DNA of 64,000 nucleotides from an uncultured Ruminococcus sp. (GCF_946415235.1 NZ_CAMKRR010000003.1:1-64000), one strand, 5' to 3'; shown: positions 52,505 to 61,869, numbered from the stretch's first letter. Numbers and translations: made by a program. Notes: generated by a model not told the origin, from the sequence alone.

Positions 52505-52759
52505 TTACAAAAAATTCATGATTACAAGAAACAAAACAAAAGGAGCTCCGAGAATAATGCTGCCTGAGATGTTAAAAAGGTTCAAAGGAATATCCATACC
52601 TATAATCGAACCGTACTTATTAACTATAAAAAGAGCGGCACTTCCCGTAAAAGCCCCGATAAAGAAGGAAAAAAGCTTTTTCTGACGCCTGTAATAATAA
52701 ACTATCATGATAACCGCTGCAATTCCGCACAGTATTTTAAAAATATATCCCGAATCCAT
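52505..52759 (-). CDS. BofA-like small membrane protein
   Basis: 84 residues with two or three membrane segments. The C-terminal part (PLNLFNISGSIILGAPFVLFLVI) has the Pro-Leu-Asn start and Gly-x-Pro pattern of BofA, the inhibitor of pro-sigma-K processing in Bacillus. Whether this organism makes a sigma-K is not shown here. ATG 52759 is chosen because GAGAGGT precedes it; the open frame upstream lies in the previous gene. It is last of four small genes before the phosphorylase. Confidence 0.6.
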   Translation of the reverse strand: MDSGYIFKILCGIAAVIMIVYYYRRQKKLFSFFIGAFTGSAALFIVNKYGSIIGMDIPLNLFNISGSIILGAPFVLFLVIMNFL

Positions 52760-52769
52760 TTCATACCTC

Positions 52770-53063
52770 TCACATAAGTATATAACCAAGAGCGATAATA
52801 AGCTTCATGTCTGCCCCTTCTTTTATAAGCATATACATCAGAGCGCCGATCAGAAGCTTGTCATTGTCAATTTTTCCGTCAAAAAAATCGTCTATCAGCT
52901 CATCCAAAAGCTTGCTTTTAAATGAATAACCGCTGCCGAGATCTTCATGTATGTTTTCATTATTTTCTGATGAAGGCGGAACATCGGCAGCAGCTTTTCT
53001 GTGAATACCGTGATAAAGGTCCATATGCTCTTTTTTATGCTGATTTGTCCCATATTCAAACAT
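52770..53063 (-). CDS. Small protein, unrecognised
   Basis: 97 residues. The N-terminal half is polar and probably disordered (HKKEHMDLYHGIHRKAAAD). The C-terminal half is helical (LLDELIDDFFDGKIDND, then LLIGALMYMLIKEGADMKLI) and could lie at the membrane. The start follows AAAGGGGG. It is 23 bases after the preceding small gene and 10 before the BofA-like gene. I do not recognise a family. Confidence 0.65.
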   Translation of the reverse strand: MFEYGTNQHKKEHMDLYHGIHRKAAADVPPSSENNENIHEDLGSGYSFKSKLLDELIDDFFDGKIDNDKLLIGALMYMLIKEGADMKLIIALGYILM

Positions 53064-53086
53064 CGCGGCTGCCTATCCCCCTTTCA

Positions 53087-53428
53087 TCAGATAAGATCAT
53101 GCAGCATTCCGCTGTCCTTTACTATATTCCATACGGCAAGGAGTTTCAGAAGCTTAAGAGCTTTATCTACACGTTTCTGCTTTTCAGCGCCGAGATGAGG
53201 CTTTAAAGCAAGCAGCAGATCAGTATTCTTGTCCTGTTTTGAAGCCTCTCCGATAAGATTTGTAAGCTTCATAACAGAAGCTATATCAATATCAGGCAGA
53301 TTTGCCGCCTCCACGCCTGCATCTGTGTTTTTATCCTCCGATACGAGCATCTGAGCAAGCTCCGACAGCTGCTTTATGCTTTCTTCATCTGACAGCAGAT
53401 CGCTTATTTTGCTCATTATATCATCCAT
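53087..53428 (-). CDS. Small helical protein, conserved-type, unknown role
   Basis: 113 residues, nearly all helical. It starts MDDIMSKISDLLSDEES and ends with ALKPHLGAEKQKRVDKALKLLKL, a segment I recall from many clostridial small proteins without assigned function. It has no signal peptide or cysteine. The ribosome site is weak. It lies 11 bases after the preceding small gene, so coupling is likely. Confidence 0.7.
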   Translation of the reverse strand: MDDIMSKISDLLSDEESIKQLSELAQMLVSEDKNTDAGVEAANLPDIDIASVMKLTNLIGEASKQDKNTDLLLALKPHLGAEKQKRVDKALKLLKLLAVWNIVKDSGMLHDLI

Positions 53429-53439
53429 AAGTCAAATTT

Positions 53440-53691
53440 CTATTTCTTTGAGCCTGAAAGCTTCTCATAGAGTGCCTTTGCCTGCGGGCTGCTCATCATT
53501 TTTTCAACAATCTGCGGATTATTAACAGCCTGTTGAAATTTTGCAGCGTCATTGGGTGACATGGCTGAAAGCGCACTGTCAAATTTGCCTTCTTCAAGCT
53601 CCTTTTTCAGCTTTTCAGACGGAACTCCTATCTTTTTGCTCACAACATTCAGAAGTGCCGCTATTTTCTTTGGATCAATATTATTATTCAT
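53440..53691 (-). CDS. Small helical protein, first gene of a small-protein operon
   Basis: 83 residues, helical and charged, with DPKKIAALLNVVSKKIG and PNDAAKFQQAVNNPQIVEKM. No membrane segment. AAGGAG precedes the ATG. It starts a run of four short genes ending with the BofA-like one. I do not recognise the family. Co-inheritance of these four in relatives would show whether they form a unit. Confidence 0.7.
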   Translation of the reverse strand: MNNNIDPKKIAALLNVVSKKIGVPSEKLKKELEEGKFDSALSAMSPNDAAKFQQAVNNPQIVEKMMSSPQAKALYEKLSGSKK

Positions 53692-53731
53692 ATTTTTGCT
53701 CCTTAATTGTAATGTATGCAGTAATAATATA

Positions 53732-53760
53732 TTGCATTTTTCAAAAAAATATGATATAAT
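53732..53760 (+). promoter_or_regulatory. Promoter of the phosphodiesterase gene
   Basis: TTGCAT (53732-53737), 17-bp spacer, TATAAT (53755-53760). An imperfect inverted repeat AATGTTTGT / ACGAACATT (53758-53778) covers the expected start site. Confidence 0.7.
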
Positions 53761-53859
53761 GTTTGTATAACGAACATTATATTTTTTTATGTCAGTGCAG
53801 ACCGAGGATTTGCTTCCTAAAATCGGACAATCACATCTTTTAATCTGGAGGGATCAAAC

Positions 53860-54342
53860 TTGCGTATCGTTGTACTATCTGATACACACGGCAATTCTTA
53901 TGCTCTTGAAAGTGTTATTTTAAGAAATACAGACGCAGATTGGATATTTCACCTCGGTGACGGTGAGCGTGAGCTTGATAATTTCCTTCTTTCGCACCAG
54001 AAACTCGCTCCCAAGATCATTCATGTGGCAGGCAACTGTGATTTTGACAGTCTGAGTCAGGAGGTTTTTGTTCTTCCCGTTATGGAGCATAAGATCCTTG
54101 CAACACATGGTCACCTTTACGGTGTAGGCAGTTCTCTCGACAGATTAACAGCTCTCGCTCAGACAAACGGATGTGATATCGTGCTTTTCGGGCACACTCA
54201 TATGAAGTACGAAAGCTACGAGAACGGGATATATTATCTCAATCCGGGAAGTGCTTCTATCCCTCGTGACGGCAGCAAGCCTACATTCGGACATATAGAT
54301 ATATCCCCTGCGGGTGTTGTGCTTAATATTGCGGAAGTATGA
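53860..54342 (+). CDS. YfcE-type metallophosphodiesterase
   Basis: 160 residues of the small MJ0936/YfcE metallophosphoesterase family. All metal motifs are present: SDTHGN (residues 7-12), GDGE, GNCDFD, ATHGHL and GHTHM. Related enzymes hydrolyse phosphodiesters with Mn2+; the natural substrate is unknown. The start is TTG at 53860, decided by GGAGGG seven bases upstream and by MRIVVLSDTHG fitting the family. There is no ATG before the first motif. Confidence 0.9.
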   Translation: MRIVVLSDTHGNSYALESVILRNTDADWIFHLGDGERELDNFLLSHQKLAPKIIHVAGNCDFDSLSQEVFVLPVMEHKILATHGHLYGVGSSLDRLTALAQTNGCDIVLFGHTHMKYESYENGIYYLNPGSASIPRDGSKPTFGHIDISPAGVVLNIAEV

Positions 54343-54394
54343 TCTCCCCTGCTATATTCTATGCATAAGCGCTTAATATGTTACATAAAATAAG

Positions 54395-54432
54395 AACACC
54401 CCTTGGACCTTTAAAAGTTCAAGGGGTGTTTC
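54395..54432. terminator. Terminator after the phosphodiesterase gene
   Basis: Stem AACACCCCTTG-GAC / GTT-CAAGGGGTGTT, followed by TTCG. Symmetric enough to act in both directions. Confidence 0.85.
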
Positions 54433-54509
54433 GTTTATTGTGAAACAACGCTTTCTATTTTCCATTCACTGTTTACAAGAGCAAAAGTAAAAAGTTTTGT
54501 ATTGCTTAT

Positions 54510-55433
54510 TTATGATATTCTCTTGCCTTTGCTTTTTTTACGCTGTTCCACAGGCTTTTCCTTACCGCCCATATCCTCGAAGATACGCTCTGTTTCATCA
54601 GGCGTTTCATCAACAAGCTCAGGATTTACTTCTCCTATACTCGTGTAATAAGGGTTTATAACATATTTCTGTATCACAGGATAACAATTGAAACACGAGA
54701 CCAGACAAAGAAATGCTGCGGGGAAAAATGGTATCAATATCAGGAAAACAGGCAGTACATACAGTCTGAAAACATACATCAATGCAACAGTTGCGACGAT
54801 AACACCAAAGGTAATGAAATTCTGCTTGATCGCTACAAATGCAAGTGCAAGCGAGTTCTTGAAGAGATTCTTTACCTTAAGCGTAGTTGCAACCATCATA
54901 GGGAAAATATAAAAATTCATTATCGTTATCACAAGAAAAAGGCTGAGAGTAATGACCATTGGTATGTACAAAGCCTTCGTATTGTAATGCGTTGCCAAAG
55001 CGGGATAAAAGCTCAGCGATGAAAGCGCAGATAATATAATGATACAATCAACAAAGCCCACTATTGAAGCTGTTTTGAAATTGCCCTTGAAAGCCTTCCA
55101 GAAATCATGCCATATAAAGGCGTGCTTTCCTAAAACATAAGACCTTATGACCTTTGTCATTCCCGCAGTTGCAGGTCCTATCAATACCATAAAAATAACA
55201 GCCAGAATTGCAGCCGCAATGACAGAATGAGGATATTTTCCTTTAAGCAGGCTTATGACAGGCAGGACCATCACCAAAGGCATGAAAAACATCATATAAA
55301 TGAGGTTTATCTCCATAAGCTGCCACAGCTTTCTGCCAAATATATCAAAAAAGAGTGCAATGCCTTCCTTTTTGGGCGCATCCTTTGCTATACCAACGCC
55401 CGCACTCTCATATTTTCTTGAAAAAAAGCCCAA
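54510..55433 (-). CDS. DUF624-type membrane protein
   Basis: 307 residues with about six membrane helices (roughly 35-280) and a charged Lys/Arg-rich tail. The opening FGRKLWQLMEINLIYMMFF and the pattern of helices resemble DUF624 (YesL-like) proteins, often near carbohydrate transporters. None is nearby here. The start is TTG at 55433 with GGAGGAG upstream; the next in-frame Met would remove the first helix. It follows the SpoIIM-like gene by 15 bases and ends near the terminator. Confidence 0.75.
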   Translation of the reverse strand: MGFFSRKYESAGVGIAKDAPKKEGIALFFDIFGRKLWQLMEINLIYMMFFMPLVMVLPVISLLKGKYPHSVIAAAILAVIFMVLIGPATAGMTKVIRSYVLGKHAFIWHDFWKAFKGNFKTASIVGFVDCIIILSALSSLSFYPALATHYNTKALYIPMVITLSLFLVITIMNFYIFPMMVATTLKVKNLFKNSLALAFVAIKQNFITFGVIVATVALMYVFRLYVLPVFLILIPFFPAAFLCLVSCFNCYPVIQKYVINPYYTSIGEVNPELVDETPDETERIFEDMGGKEKPVEQRKKSKGKRIS

Positions 55434-55448
55434 TTTAAACTCCTCCGT

Positions 55449-56045
55449 TTACAGTCTAAAAAGTTTTAAATACAAAAAATCAAAAACACCGACAGCTGCC
55501 GAGAATACCAAAGCTAAAAGCATCAGTACAATAAATCTAATACAGTAAAGTCTGAGATCAAGCTCTCTGCTGTCCCTGATGTCACCGTCACGATAAACGC
55601 AGAAAAGCGCTGCAGAGCTTTTTAATGCAGACCTGACAGTCAACGCTGTGATTGCAAATACGAATCCCGCTTTTGGAAGAACAGTCATGACCAACGGCAG
55701 AACAGCACTTTTTCCGTAAAGCTTGTACATGGTAAATATACAGGAGCCTACTGCTGTCCCATCGTTCAGAAGCAGAAAATAAGCAAACGGCTGCCCTATC
55801 GCTGAAAAACCTGCAATAAAAGCAAAGCAAACACACAGAACAGAAATAATGAATGTATTTTTTATGTCTGCTGCTGCAAAAAATCTTTCAGAAGACACCG
55901 TATAGCCAAATCGTGCCCATTCAAATTCAAATAAAGGCTTTTCTGCAACAGAACCTATTACGATCCCTGTGATTATTATGGATATAAAAAACGGTAAGCT
56001 TGTCCATATACAGTGTGTTTCTGCATTGGTACCCATATTTTTCAT
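55449..56045 (-). CDS. SpoIIM-like membrane protein
   Basis: 198 residues with about five membrane helices. The segment FIAGFSAIGQPFAYFLLLNDGTAVGS and later helices resemble SpoIIM, a membrane component of the forespore-engulfment complex. No spoIID or spoIIP gene lies nearby, and the match is from pattern only. A general DUF95-type membrane protein is the alternative. ATG 56045 is preferred because AAAGGA sits nine bases upstream; ATGs closer to it are too near. Confidence 0.5.
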   Translation of the reverse strand: MKNMGTNAETHCIWTSLPFFISIIITGIVIGSVAEKPLFEFEWARFGYTVSSERFFAAADIKNTFIISVLCVCFAFIAGFSAIGQPFAYFLLLNDGTAVGSCIFTMYKLYGKSAVLPLVMTVLPKAGFVFAITALTVRSALKSSAALFCVYRDGDIRDSRELDLRLYCIRFIVLMLLALVFSAAVGVFDFLYLKLFRL

Positions 56046-56096
56046 GTGCATCATTCCTTTCTACTAAAAAATATGCACATGAAAGGTCATTTAGAA

Positions 56097-56897
56097 TTAT
56101 TTTGAAAGCTCGTATGCTCTCCTGGTGCAGCTTTCACAGCAATTCTTAACTACATCTGTAAGGTTTCCCTCATAGAGCCTGTCAAGTCCTGCAAGAGTTG
56201 TACCTCCGGGAGATGATACCATTTTTATAAGTTCATCTATTGTATTGCCTGAATCCGTTATCATTTTCGCCGAACCGATAAGGCTCTGTGTAAAAAGCTC
56301 CTCTGCCGCAGCTTTATCTATTCCTACAGAAGCTGCATAGTCGATAAATCCCTTTGCGAAAAGATAGATAAAAGCAGGGCTGCTGCCGTTTATAGCGATT
56401 ATCTCCTTCATCTTGTCCTTGGGGATCACAGCAGCCTTACCGCATATCCTGAAGATATTCAGAACAACGTCAAATTCTTCATCGGAAACTCTCTCATTTC
56501 TTGAAAGAGCAGATGCACCTTCACCAAGAAGAAGGGGGGTATTCGGCATTACAAGGATGACCTTTGCTTCGGGAATAGTCTTCTTTGCAATAAAGTCATC
56601 ACCGATACCTGCTGCTATTGAAATAATTACTGTATCCTTTTGGGTATGTGCAGCGATAGTTTCAAGTACTCCCTCAATTATCTGAGGCTTTACAGCAAGA
56701 AAAACATACTTGCATTTTTCCATTATTTCCTTTTCGGAAGAGCAAGCAGATACATTGTATTTACTGAGAGCTTCTACCTTTTCTGTACTCGGATCGAATG
56801 CAAAAAGTTCAACATCCTTTCCAAGGCTGCTTGTGGATATGCCTTTCATAATAGCGGTGCCCATATTTCCTGCACCAATAAAACCTATGTTTGCCAT
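56097..56897 (-). CDS. proC: Pyrroline-5-carboxylate reductase
   Basis: Last step of proline synthesis, reducing 1-pyrroline-5-carboxylate with NAD(P)H. 266 residues. Rossmann loop IGFIGAGNMGTAI (4-16), central VLVMPNTPLLLGEGASAL, and the C-terminal signature MVSSPGGTTLAGLDRLYEGN. It lies 51 bases upstream of the SpoIIM-like gene. proA and proB are not in the window. Confidence 0.96.
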   Translation of the reverse strand: MANIGFIGAGNMGTAIMKGISTSSLGKDVELFAFDPSTEKVEALSKYNVSACSSEKEIMEKCKYVFLAVKPQIIEGVLETIAAHTQKDTVIISIAAGIGDDFIAKKTIPEAKVILVMPNTPLLLGEGASALSRNERVSDEEFDVVLNIFRICGKAAVIPKDKMKEIIAINGSSPAFIYLFAKGFIDYAASVGIDKAAAEELFTQSLIGSAKMITDSGNTIDELIKMVSSPGGTTLAGLDRLYEGNLTDVVKNCCESCTRRAYELSK

Positions 56898-57027
56898 AGC
56901 ATTTATCTCCTTAATTAATAATCATTAATTATTATACATCATTTTGTACAAAAAAGCAAGTCTAAATTTTACAGATAAATAAAATAAAGTATTGTTATAA
57001 AAAAATACGATCTATTACATTTATCGC

Positions 57028-57056
57028 TTGACATTTCAGGAAAGCGATGATAGAAT
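57028..57056 (+). promoter_or_regulatory. Promoter of the small protein/radical SAM operon
   Basis: TTGACA (57028-57033), 17-bp spacer, TAGAAT (57051-57056). Confidence 0.8.
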
Positions 57057-57079
57057 TATCGTAATAAGGGGGAACATCT

Positions 57080-57346
57080 ATGAAAAAGAAAGATAATAAA
57101 CTTAAATCCCGATATTCTCAGGGTGTTATATTTTATAAAAGCCTATCATGCAGAGCGAGTCTTTATGAAGACAGGATAATAACCGAATACTGCATAAAAA
57201 ACAATCTTACAAAAAGTATGTTTCTTATGGCAGCTGCAATGTACTGCGCCACAAATAATATTTCAGCAGATGATATGCTTGAATATGTTTCAAATGATAA
57301 AAATTTCAACTATAAGGATTATCTGGAAGATGAATTTGATGAATAA
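57080..57346 (+). CDS. Small protein upstream of a radical SAM gene, unrecognised
   Basis: 88 residues, basic at the N-terminus and acidic at the C-terminus (YLEDEFDE). The middle IITEYCIKNNLTKSMFLMAAAMYC looks helical and holds two Cys. GGGGGA precedes the ATG. Its end overlaps the radical SAM start by eight bases, so they are translated together. I do not recognise the family; a partner or substrate role is possible but nothing shows it. Confidence 0.7.
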   Translation: MKKKDNKLKSRYSQGVIFYKSLSCRASLYEDRIITEYCIKNNLTKSMFLMAAAMYCATNNISADDMLEYVSNDKNFNYKDYLEDEFDE

Positions 57347-58223
57347 ATGTAATATATGTCCGCGTAAATGCAACGCCGACAGAGAAAACGGCAAAGGCTT
57401 TTGCGGAGCAGGCAATAAAGCTATCGTAGCAAGAGCTTCACTGCACAAATGGGAAGAACCTTGTATTTCCTACAAAAACGGAGCAGGTACGGTCTTTTTT
57501 TCAGGCTGTAACCTTCACTGCTGCTTCTGTCAGAACAATCAGATAAGTAACGAGCTCTTCGGCAAAGAGATAAGTGATCAAAAGTTAGCTGATATTTTTC
57601 TTTCATTACAGGATATGGGCGCTGATAATATTGATCTTGTAACTCCTACTCACTTTGCTGATAACATTATAAAAGCTCTTGATCTTGTAAAGCACAGGCT
57701 GAATATCCCCGTTATCTATAACTGCGGCGGATATGAGCTTTGCGAGACGATCAGCCTTCTTGACGGTTACATCGACATTTACCTGCCCGATATCAAGTAT
57801 TATTCATCGGAAATATCTCAAAAGTACTCAAACGCTCCCGATTATTTTGAAATTGCCTCAAAAGCAGTTTCAACCATGATAAAACAGACAGGAGAGCTCA
57901 CCTACAACTCTGAAGGCGGTCTTATAAAGGGGACTGTTATACGCCATCTTGTTCTCCCCTCACACAGACATGATTCAATGAAAATAATTGAATGGATCGC
58001 TGAAAACACCACACCAAAGAACGTGATCGTAAGCATTATGAATCAGTTTACACCTTTTGATTTCATATCAGATGAATACAGTGAGCTGAAACGCCGTGTA
58101 ACAAAAATGGAGTATAACAGCGTTGTAAATTACGCAGCAGAGCTTGGACTAAACGGTTTTACACAGCAGAAAAGCTCGGCGTCGGAAGAATATGTCCCTG
58201 ATTTCGACCTGACAGGGATATAA
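57339..58223 (+). CDS. Radical SAM protein, PflA-like (AmmeMemoRadiSam-related)
   Basis: 294 residues. The SAM cluster motif is CNLHCCFCQN (C-x3-C-x2-C, about residues 60-69), with an additional N-terminal Cys group CNICPRKCNADR and CGAG that may bind a second cluster. Similar proteins (COG1313) are annotated as pyruvate-formate-lyase activating-like, but no glycyl radical substrate lies next to it. ATG 57339 overlaps the upstream gene; the in-frame codons before it belong to that gene. Role unknown. Confidence 0.85.
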   Translation: MNKCNICPRKCNADRENGKGFCGAGNKAIVARASLHKWEEPCISYKNGAGTVFFSGCNLHCCFCQNNQISNELFGKEISDQKLADIFLSLQDMGADNIDLVTPTHFADNIIKALDLVKHRLNIPVIYNCGGYELCETISLLDGYIDIYLPDIKYYSSEISQKYSNAPDYFEIASKAVSTMIKQTGELTYNSEGGLIKGTVIRHLVLPSHRHDSMKIIEWIAENTTPKNVIVSIMNQFTPFDFISDEYSELKRRVTKMEYNSVVNYAAELGLNGFTQQKSSASEEYVPDFDLTGI

Positions 58224-58322
58224 AAGCCTTTTCACTGTAACACTTTTTCACCATAAGCATATTATGTACTATGGATCGCAGAAAACGGTTCAAATACATT
58301 AATCTTAAGGAGTTGCTTTAAT

Positions 58323-58466
58323 ATGTGTAATTCATGCTTTGGTGGAAATAATTGCTGGAGTTCGATCATTTTAGTTCTTCTTGTTATCATTCTTTTCTCA
58401 GGCTGCGGCAATAACGGCTGCGGATGTGGCTGCGACAATGGCAATAACTGCGGCTGTGGCTGCTAA
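58323..58466 (+). CDS. 47-residue Cys-rich membrane mini-protein
   Basis: Starts MCNSCFGGNNCW, continues into one hydrophobic helix (about 14-26, SSIILVLLVIILF), and ends in a tail with about nine cysteines alternating with glycine (CGNNGCGCGCDNG). AAGGAG lies well placed before the ATG. Length and layout resemble short Cys-rich or YjcZ-like clostridial proteins. A role in metal binding or in the cell surface is only a guess. It is followed by a terminator. Confidence 0.75.
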   Translation: MCNSCFGGNNCWSSIILVLLVIILFSGCGNNGCGCGCDNGNNCGCGC

Positions 58467-58498
58467 AAAGCTCTTCGGGCACTGAAAAGCATACAAAA

Positions 58499-58542
58499 AC
58501 CTCCTATGGATGCACAAAACATACCATAGGAGGTGATTTTTT
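58499..58542. terminator. Bidirectional terminator between the mini-protein and clpX
   Basis: 11-bp stem ACCTCCTATGG / CCATAGGAGGT followed by GATTTTTT; the opposite strand also has a T run for clpX. Confidence 0.88.
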
Positions 58543-59827
58543 ATTCAGCTTTAAGAAGCTTATTTCTGCGGTTTGTAAGCAGAGGTTCAACATTGTTGAT
58601 AACGCAGTCAGCTGTAACTGTTACCTTTGCAATACTTCCGTCAGAAGGAACCGTAAACATAGTCTTCATAAGGATAGCTTCCAGTATTGATCTTAATCCG
58701 CGGGCACCTGTTTTCTGTACAATAGCCTTCTTGGCTATCTCAATAAGAGCAGCATCATCTATCTCAAGCTCAATGTCATCATAGCTGAAAAGCTTTTTAT
58801 ACTGCTTAACAAGCGCATTTTTAGGCTCTGTAAGTATCCTTACGAGCGAAGCCTCATCAAGCTCGTCCAGTACAGAAATAACAGGAAGTCTTCCGACAAA
58901 TTCGGGAACCATACCAAATTTCACAAGATCCTTTGGTATTACCTGTTTGAAGATATTGTTTATATCTTCGCTGTTGGACTTTAATTCGCTGCCGAAGCCT
59001 ATAGGCGATTTACCGATACGCTTCTGGATCTGCCTTTCAAGTCCGTCAAAAGCACCGCCGCATATAAACAGAATATTCTTAGTATTGATCTGTATTACTT
59101 CCTGATTAGGATGCTTTCTTCCGCCCTGAGGAGGAACATTTGAAACTGTACCCTCTATTATCTTAAGAAGAGCCTGCTGAACGCCTTCACCGCTTACATC
59201 ACGTGTAAGAGAGGTGTTTTCAGATTTTCTTGCTATCTTGTCTATCTCATCGATATAGATGATACCTCTTTCGGCTGCTTTTATATCAAAATCAGCAGCC
59301 TGTATAAGACGCAGGAGTACATTCTCAACATCGTCGCCGACATAACCTGCTTCTGTGATAGTTGTTGCATCTGCAATAGCAAACGGAACATTAAGAAGCT
59401 TTGCAAGTGTCTGAGCGAGGAAGGTCTTACCTACACCTGTAGGTCCGAGCAGAAGAACATTGCTCTTCTGAAGCTCAACACCATCGCTTGAAGGGAAGTC
59501 CTTCTCGTTTTCCTGACTCATTATACGTTTATAATGATTGTATACGGCAACAGACAGTGATATCTTTGCATCATCCTGTCCAATAACGTATTCGTCAAGA
59601 AATTCCTTTATCTCCGTAGGCTTCATAAGCTTAAGGGAAGATATATCGTTATCATTATCATTTTTTGCTGCTTTTCTGTGAGCTTTTGCAACACCCGGTC
59701 CGTAAAGCATTTCATAGCAGTAAGTAACACACTCATCGCATATATTCGATGAGCCTGCCGAAAACATACTGCGTACCCTGTTTTCCCCTTTTCCGCAAAA
59801 ACTACAGGATTTAAACGTCTCAGCCAT
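58541..59827 (-). CDS. clpX: ClpX, ATPase subunit of the ClpXP protease
   Basis: 428 residues. An N-terminal zinc finger holds C8/C11 and the ICDEC cysteines. The AAA+ domain has [12 protein letters not shown] (Walker A, about 123-134) and [10 protein letters not shown] (Walker B). [24 protein letters not shown] lies in the pore-loop region, and the IGF loop for ClpP docking is present in SPIGFGSE. It recognises, unfolds and feeds substrates to ClpP, whose gene precedes it by nine bases. Confidence 0.97.
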   Translation of the reverse strand: MAETFKSCSFCGKGENRVRSMFSAGSSNICDECVTYCYEMLYGPGVAKAHRKAAKNDNDNDISSLKLMKPTEIKEFLDEYVIGQDDAKISLSVAVYNHYKRIMSQENEKDFPSSDGVELQKSNVLLLGPTGVGKTFLAQTLAKLLNVPFAIADATTITEAGYVGDDVENVLLRLIQAADFDIKAAERGIIYIDEIDKIARKSENTSLTRDVSGEGVQQALLKIIEGTVSNVPPQGGRKHPNQEVIQINTKNILFICGGAFDGLERQIQKRIGKSPIGFGSELKSNSEDINNIFKQVIPKDLVKFGMVPEFVGRLPVISVLDELDEASLVRILTEPKNALVKQYKKLFSYDDIELEIDDAALIEIAKKAIVQKTGARGLRSILEAILMKTMFTVPSDGSIAKVTVTADCVINNVEPLLTNRRNKLLKAE

Positions 59828-59836
59828 TCAATTCCC

Positions 59837-60427
59837 CTACCTTTTTGTGATTACCTTATCAATAAGTCCGAACTCAAGAGCTTCCTGAGCTGTCATGTAA
59901 TTATCTCTTTCACAAGCTGAATGGATTTCTTCAACACTTTTTCCGGTATTAGCGGCGATTATTTCTTCAAGACGATCTCTTGTTCTTTCAAGATTTTTAG
60001 CATGGATCATGATATCGGTCTGCTGACCGCCAAGACCGCCGCCTATGAGAGGCTGATGTATCATTATCTCACTGTTCGGAAGAGCGATACGCTTTCCCTT
60101 TGCACCTGATGACAGAAGGAACGCGCCCATTGAAGCAGCCATACCGATACATATCGTAGAAACATCACATTTAATGTAATTCATCGTATCGTAAATAGCC
60201 ATTCCTGCGGTAACCGAACCGCCCGGGCTGTTTATATACAATGAAATATCTTTTTCCGAATCCTGGCTTTCAAGGTACAGGAGCTGTGCAACAACTACGC
60301 TGGCTGTTGCGTCATTGACCTGATCCGAAAGCATTATGATCCTGTCATTCAGCAGACGTGAATAGATATCGTAGGATCTTTCGCCTCTGCTTGTCTGTTC
60401 AACGACGTAAGGTACAAGTACGCTCAT
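59837..60427 (-). CDS. clpP: ClpP, proteolytic subunit of the Clp protease
   Basis: 196 residues. Catalytic Ser99 (GMAASMGA) and His124 (IMIHQP) are present, with Asp later in the chain; [10 protein letters not shown] is the oxyanion region. The ATG at 60427 is chosen because AAAGGGCG lies upstream and [20 protein letters not shown] fits the family. The frame is open another 36 bases, but that stretch is the leader. Confidence 0.97.
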   Translation of the reverse strand: MSVLVPYVVEQTSRGERSYDIYSRLLNDRIIMLSDQVNDATASVVVAQLLYLESQDSEKDISLYINSPGGSVTAGMAIYDTMNYIKCDVSTICIGMAASMGAFLLSSGAKGKRIALPNSEIMIHQPLIGGGLGGQQTDIMIHAKNLERTRDRLEEIIAANTGKSVEEIHSACERDNYMTAQEALEFGLIDKVITKR

Positions 60428-60515
60428 ATTTTTTCGCCCTTTCTTTAAAAACAGTTGTCCCACAATGAGCTGCGGGACAATGATGTTATTTTATTGCAAT
60501 CTGTCGAATAAAGCT

Positions 60516-61823
60516 TTATTCAGCCTTTTCCTCGGCAACTGTGTTATCTACGACGGCATTTTCCTTTACGAAATCCACTGCCTTCTGAACTCTGAGATCT
60601 GTAGTATATTCATCAACAGGAATGAAACGCTTAACAGTTTCAACATCTATATTATTTGCTGCTGCGATCTCGCCAAGACCGTTATTGATCTCTTCTTCGC
60701 TTACTTCGATGTTTTCGAGCTCAGCGATCTTTTCAAGAGCAAGTCTGAGTTTAACTTCATTAACAGCTCTGTCTCTGTATGTTTCTCTGAATGATTCCAT
60801 ATCCATACCTGTATACTGGAAATAGAGCTTTATATCCATTCCCTGCTGCTGGAGCTGCTGCTCGAAGTTTCTCATAAGAGCATCTATTCTCTGCTCATAC
60901 ATGCAGTTAGGGATAGGTGAATCTACCTTAGCAATGAGAGCATTCATAACTGCGTTCTCAAATCCTGACTCAGCCTGCTGTACAGCTGCTTCTTCAAGCT
61001 TTGACTTGATATCTTCCTTATATTCAGCAACTGTCTCAAATTCTGTAGCATCCTTTACAAGATCATCATTGATCTCGGGAAGCTCCTCATAGCTGATGCC
61101 CTTGAGCTTGCACTTGAATGTTGCATCCTTGCCTGCGTAATCAGTCATCTGATAATCATCGGGGAATTTAACATTTACATCGAATTCGTCGCCGATGCTG
61201 TGGCCAACAATCTGATCCTCAAATCCGGGGATAAACTGACCGCTGCCGAGACGAAGCGGGTGATCGTCGCCCTTTCCGCCCTCAAAAGGCTCGTCGCCGA
61301 AGAAGCCTTCAAAGTCAATGATAACTTCATCATCGAGCTGAGCTGCCCTGTCGTCAACAGAAACGATACGAGCATTCTTCTTTCTGATAATATCGATCTG
61401 CTTGTCGATATCCTCATCAGTGATCTCCTTTACTTCCTTGGGTGCTTTGATTCCCTTGTAGTCGGAGATCTCTATCTCAGGCTTGGTAACGCATACAGCC
61501 TTGAGCTCTACGCCCTTTTCCTTGTCGATAGATGTAACTTCGATATTAGGTCTGTCAACAAGAACGATACCTGTCTCCTTAACAGCTGCATCTATCTCAG
61601 GTCCGAGAAGAAGGTTGATAGCGCCCTCATAGAAAGCACCCTCGCCGAATTCTTTCTCAGCAAGCTTTCTTGAGACCTTGCCCTTTCTGAATCCTCTGAT
61701 CTGGATATTTTTCTTCTGACGCTGATATTCCTTTTCAACAGCAGCTTCAAATGCCTCAGGGTCAATAGAGATCACTAACTCTGTAGTATTCACATCTGTT
61801 TTGTTTGATGATTTTAAACTCAT
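60516..61823 (-). CDS. tig: Trigger factor
   Basis: Ribosome-bound chaperone and peptidyl-prolyl isomerase. 435 residues. The ribosome-docking loop GFRKGKVSRKLAE is at about 43-55. The FKBP-type domain (about 160-245) contains VIIDFEGFFG and LRLGSGQFIPGFEDQI. The C-terminal helical arms make up the rest. It leads the tig-clpP-clpX order common in bacteria. A TATAAT with an extended TGG lies at 61864-61869 on the minus strand. Confidence 0.96.
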   Translation of the reverse strand: MSLKSSNKTDVNTTELVISIDPEAFEAAVEKEYQRQKKNIQIRGFRKGKVSRKLAEKEFGEGAFYEGAINLLLGPEIDAAVKETGIVLVDRPNIEVTSIDKEKGVELKAVCVTKPEIEISDYKGIKAPKEVKEITDEDIDKQIDIIRKKNARIVSVDDRAAQLDDEVIIDFEGFFGDEPFEGGKGDDHPLRLGSGQFIPGFEDQIVGHSIGDEFDVNVKFPDDYQMTDYAGKDATFKCKLKGISYEELPEINDDLVKDATEFETVAEYKEDIKSKLEEAAVQQAESGFENAVMNALIAKVDSPIPNCMYEQRIDALMRNFEQQLQQQGMDIKLYFQYTGMDMESFRETYRDRAVNEVKLRLALEKIAELENIEVSEEEINNGLGEIAAANNIDVETVKRFIPVDEYTTDLRVQKAVDFVKENAVVDNTVAEEKAE

Positions 61824-61863
61824 TTTAATACGTCCTCCAATATTTATATAACATACTTGGAAT

Positions 61864-61869
61864 ATTATA
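61864..61869 (-). promoter_or_regulatory. -10 box of tig
   Basis: TATAAT preceded by TGG on the minus strand (extended -10). The -35 region TAGAAA is weak. Confidence 0.6.
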
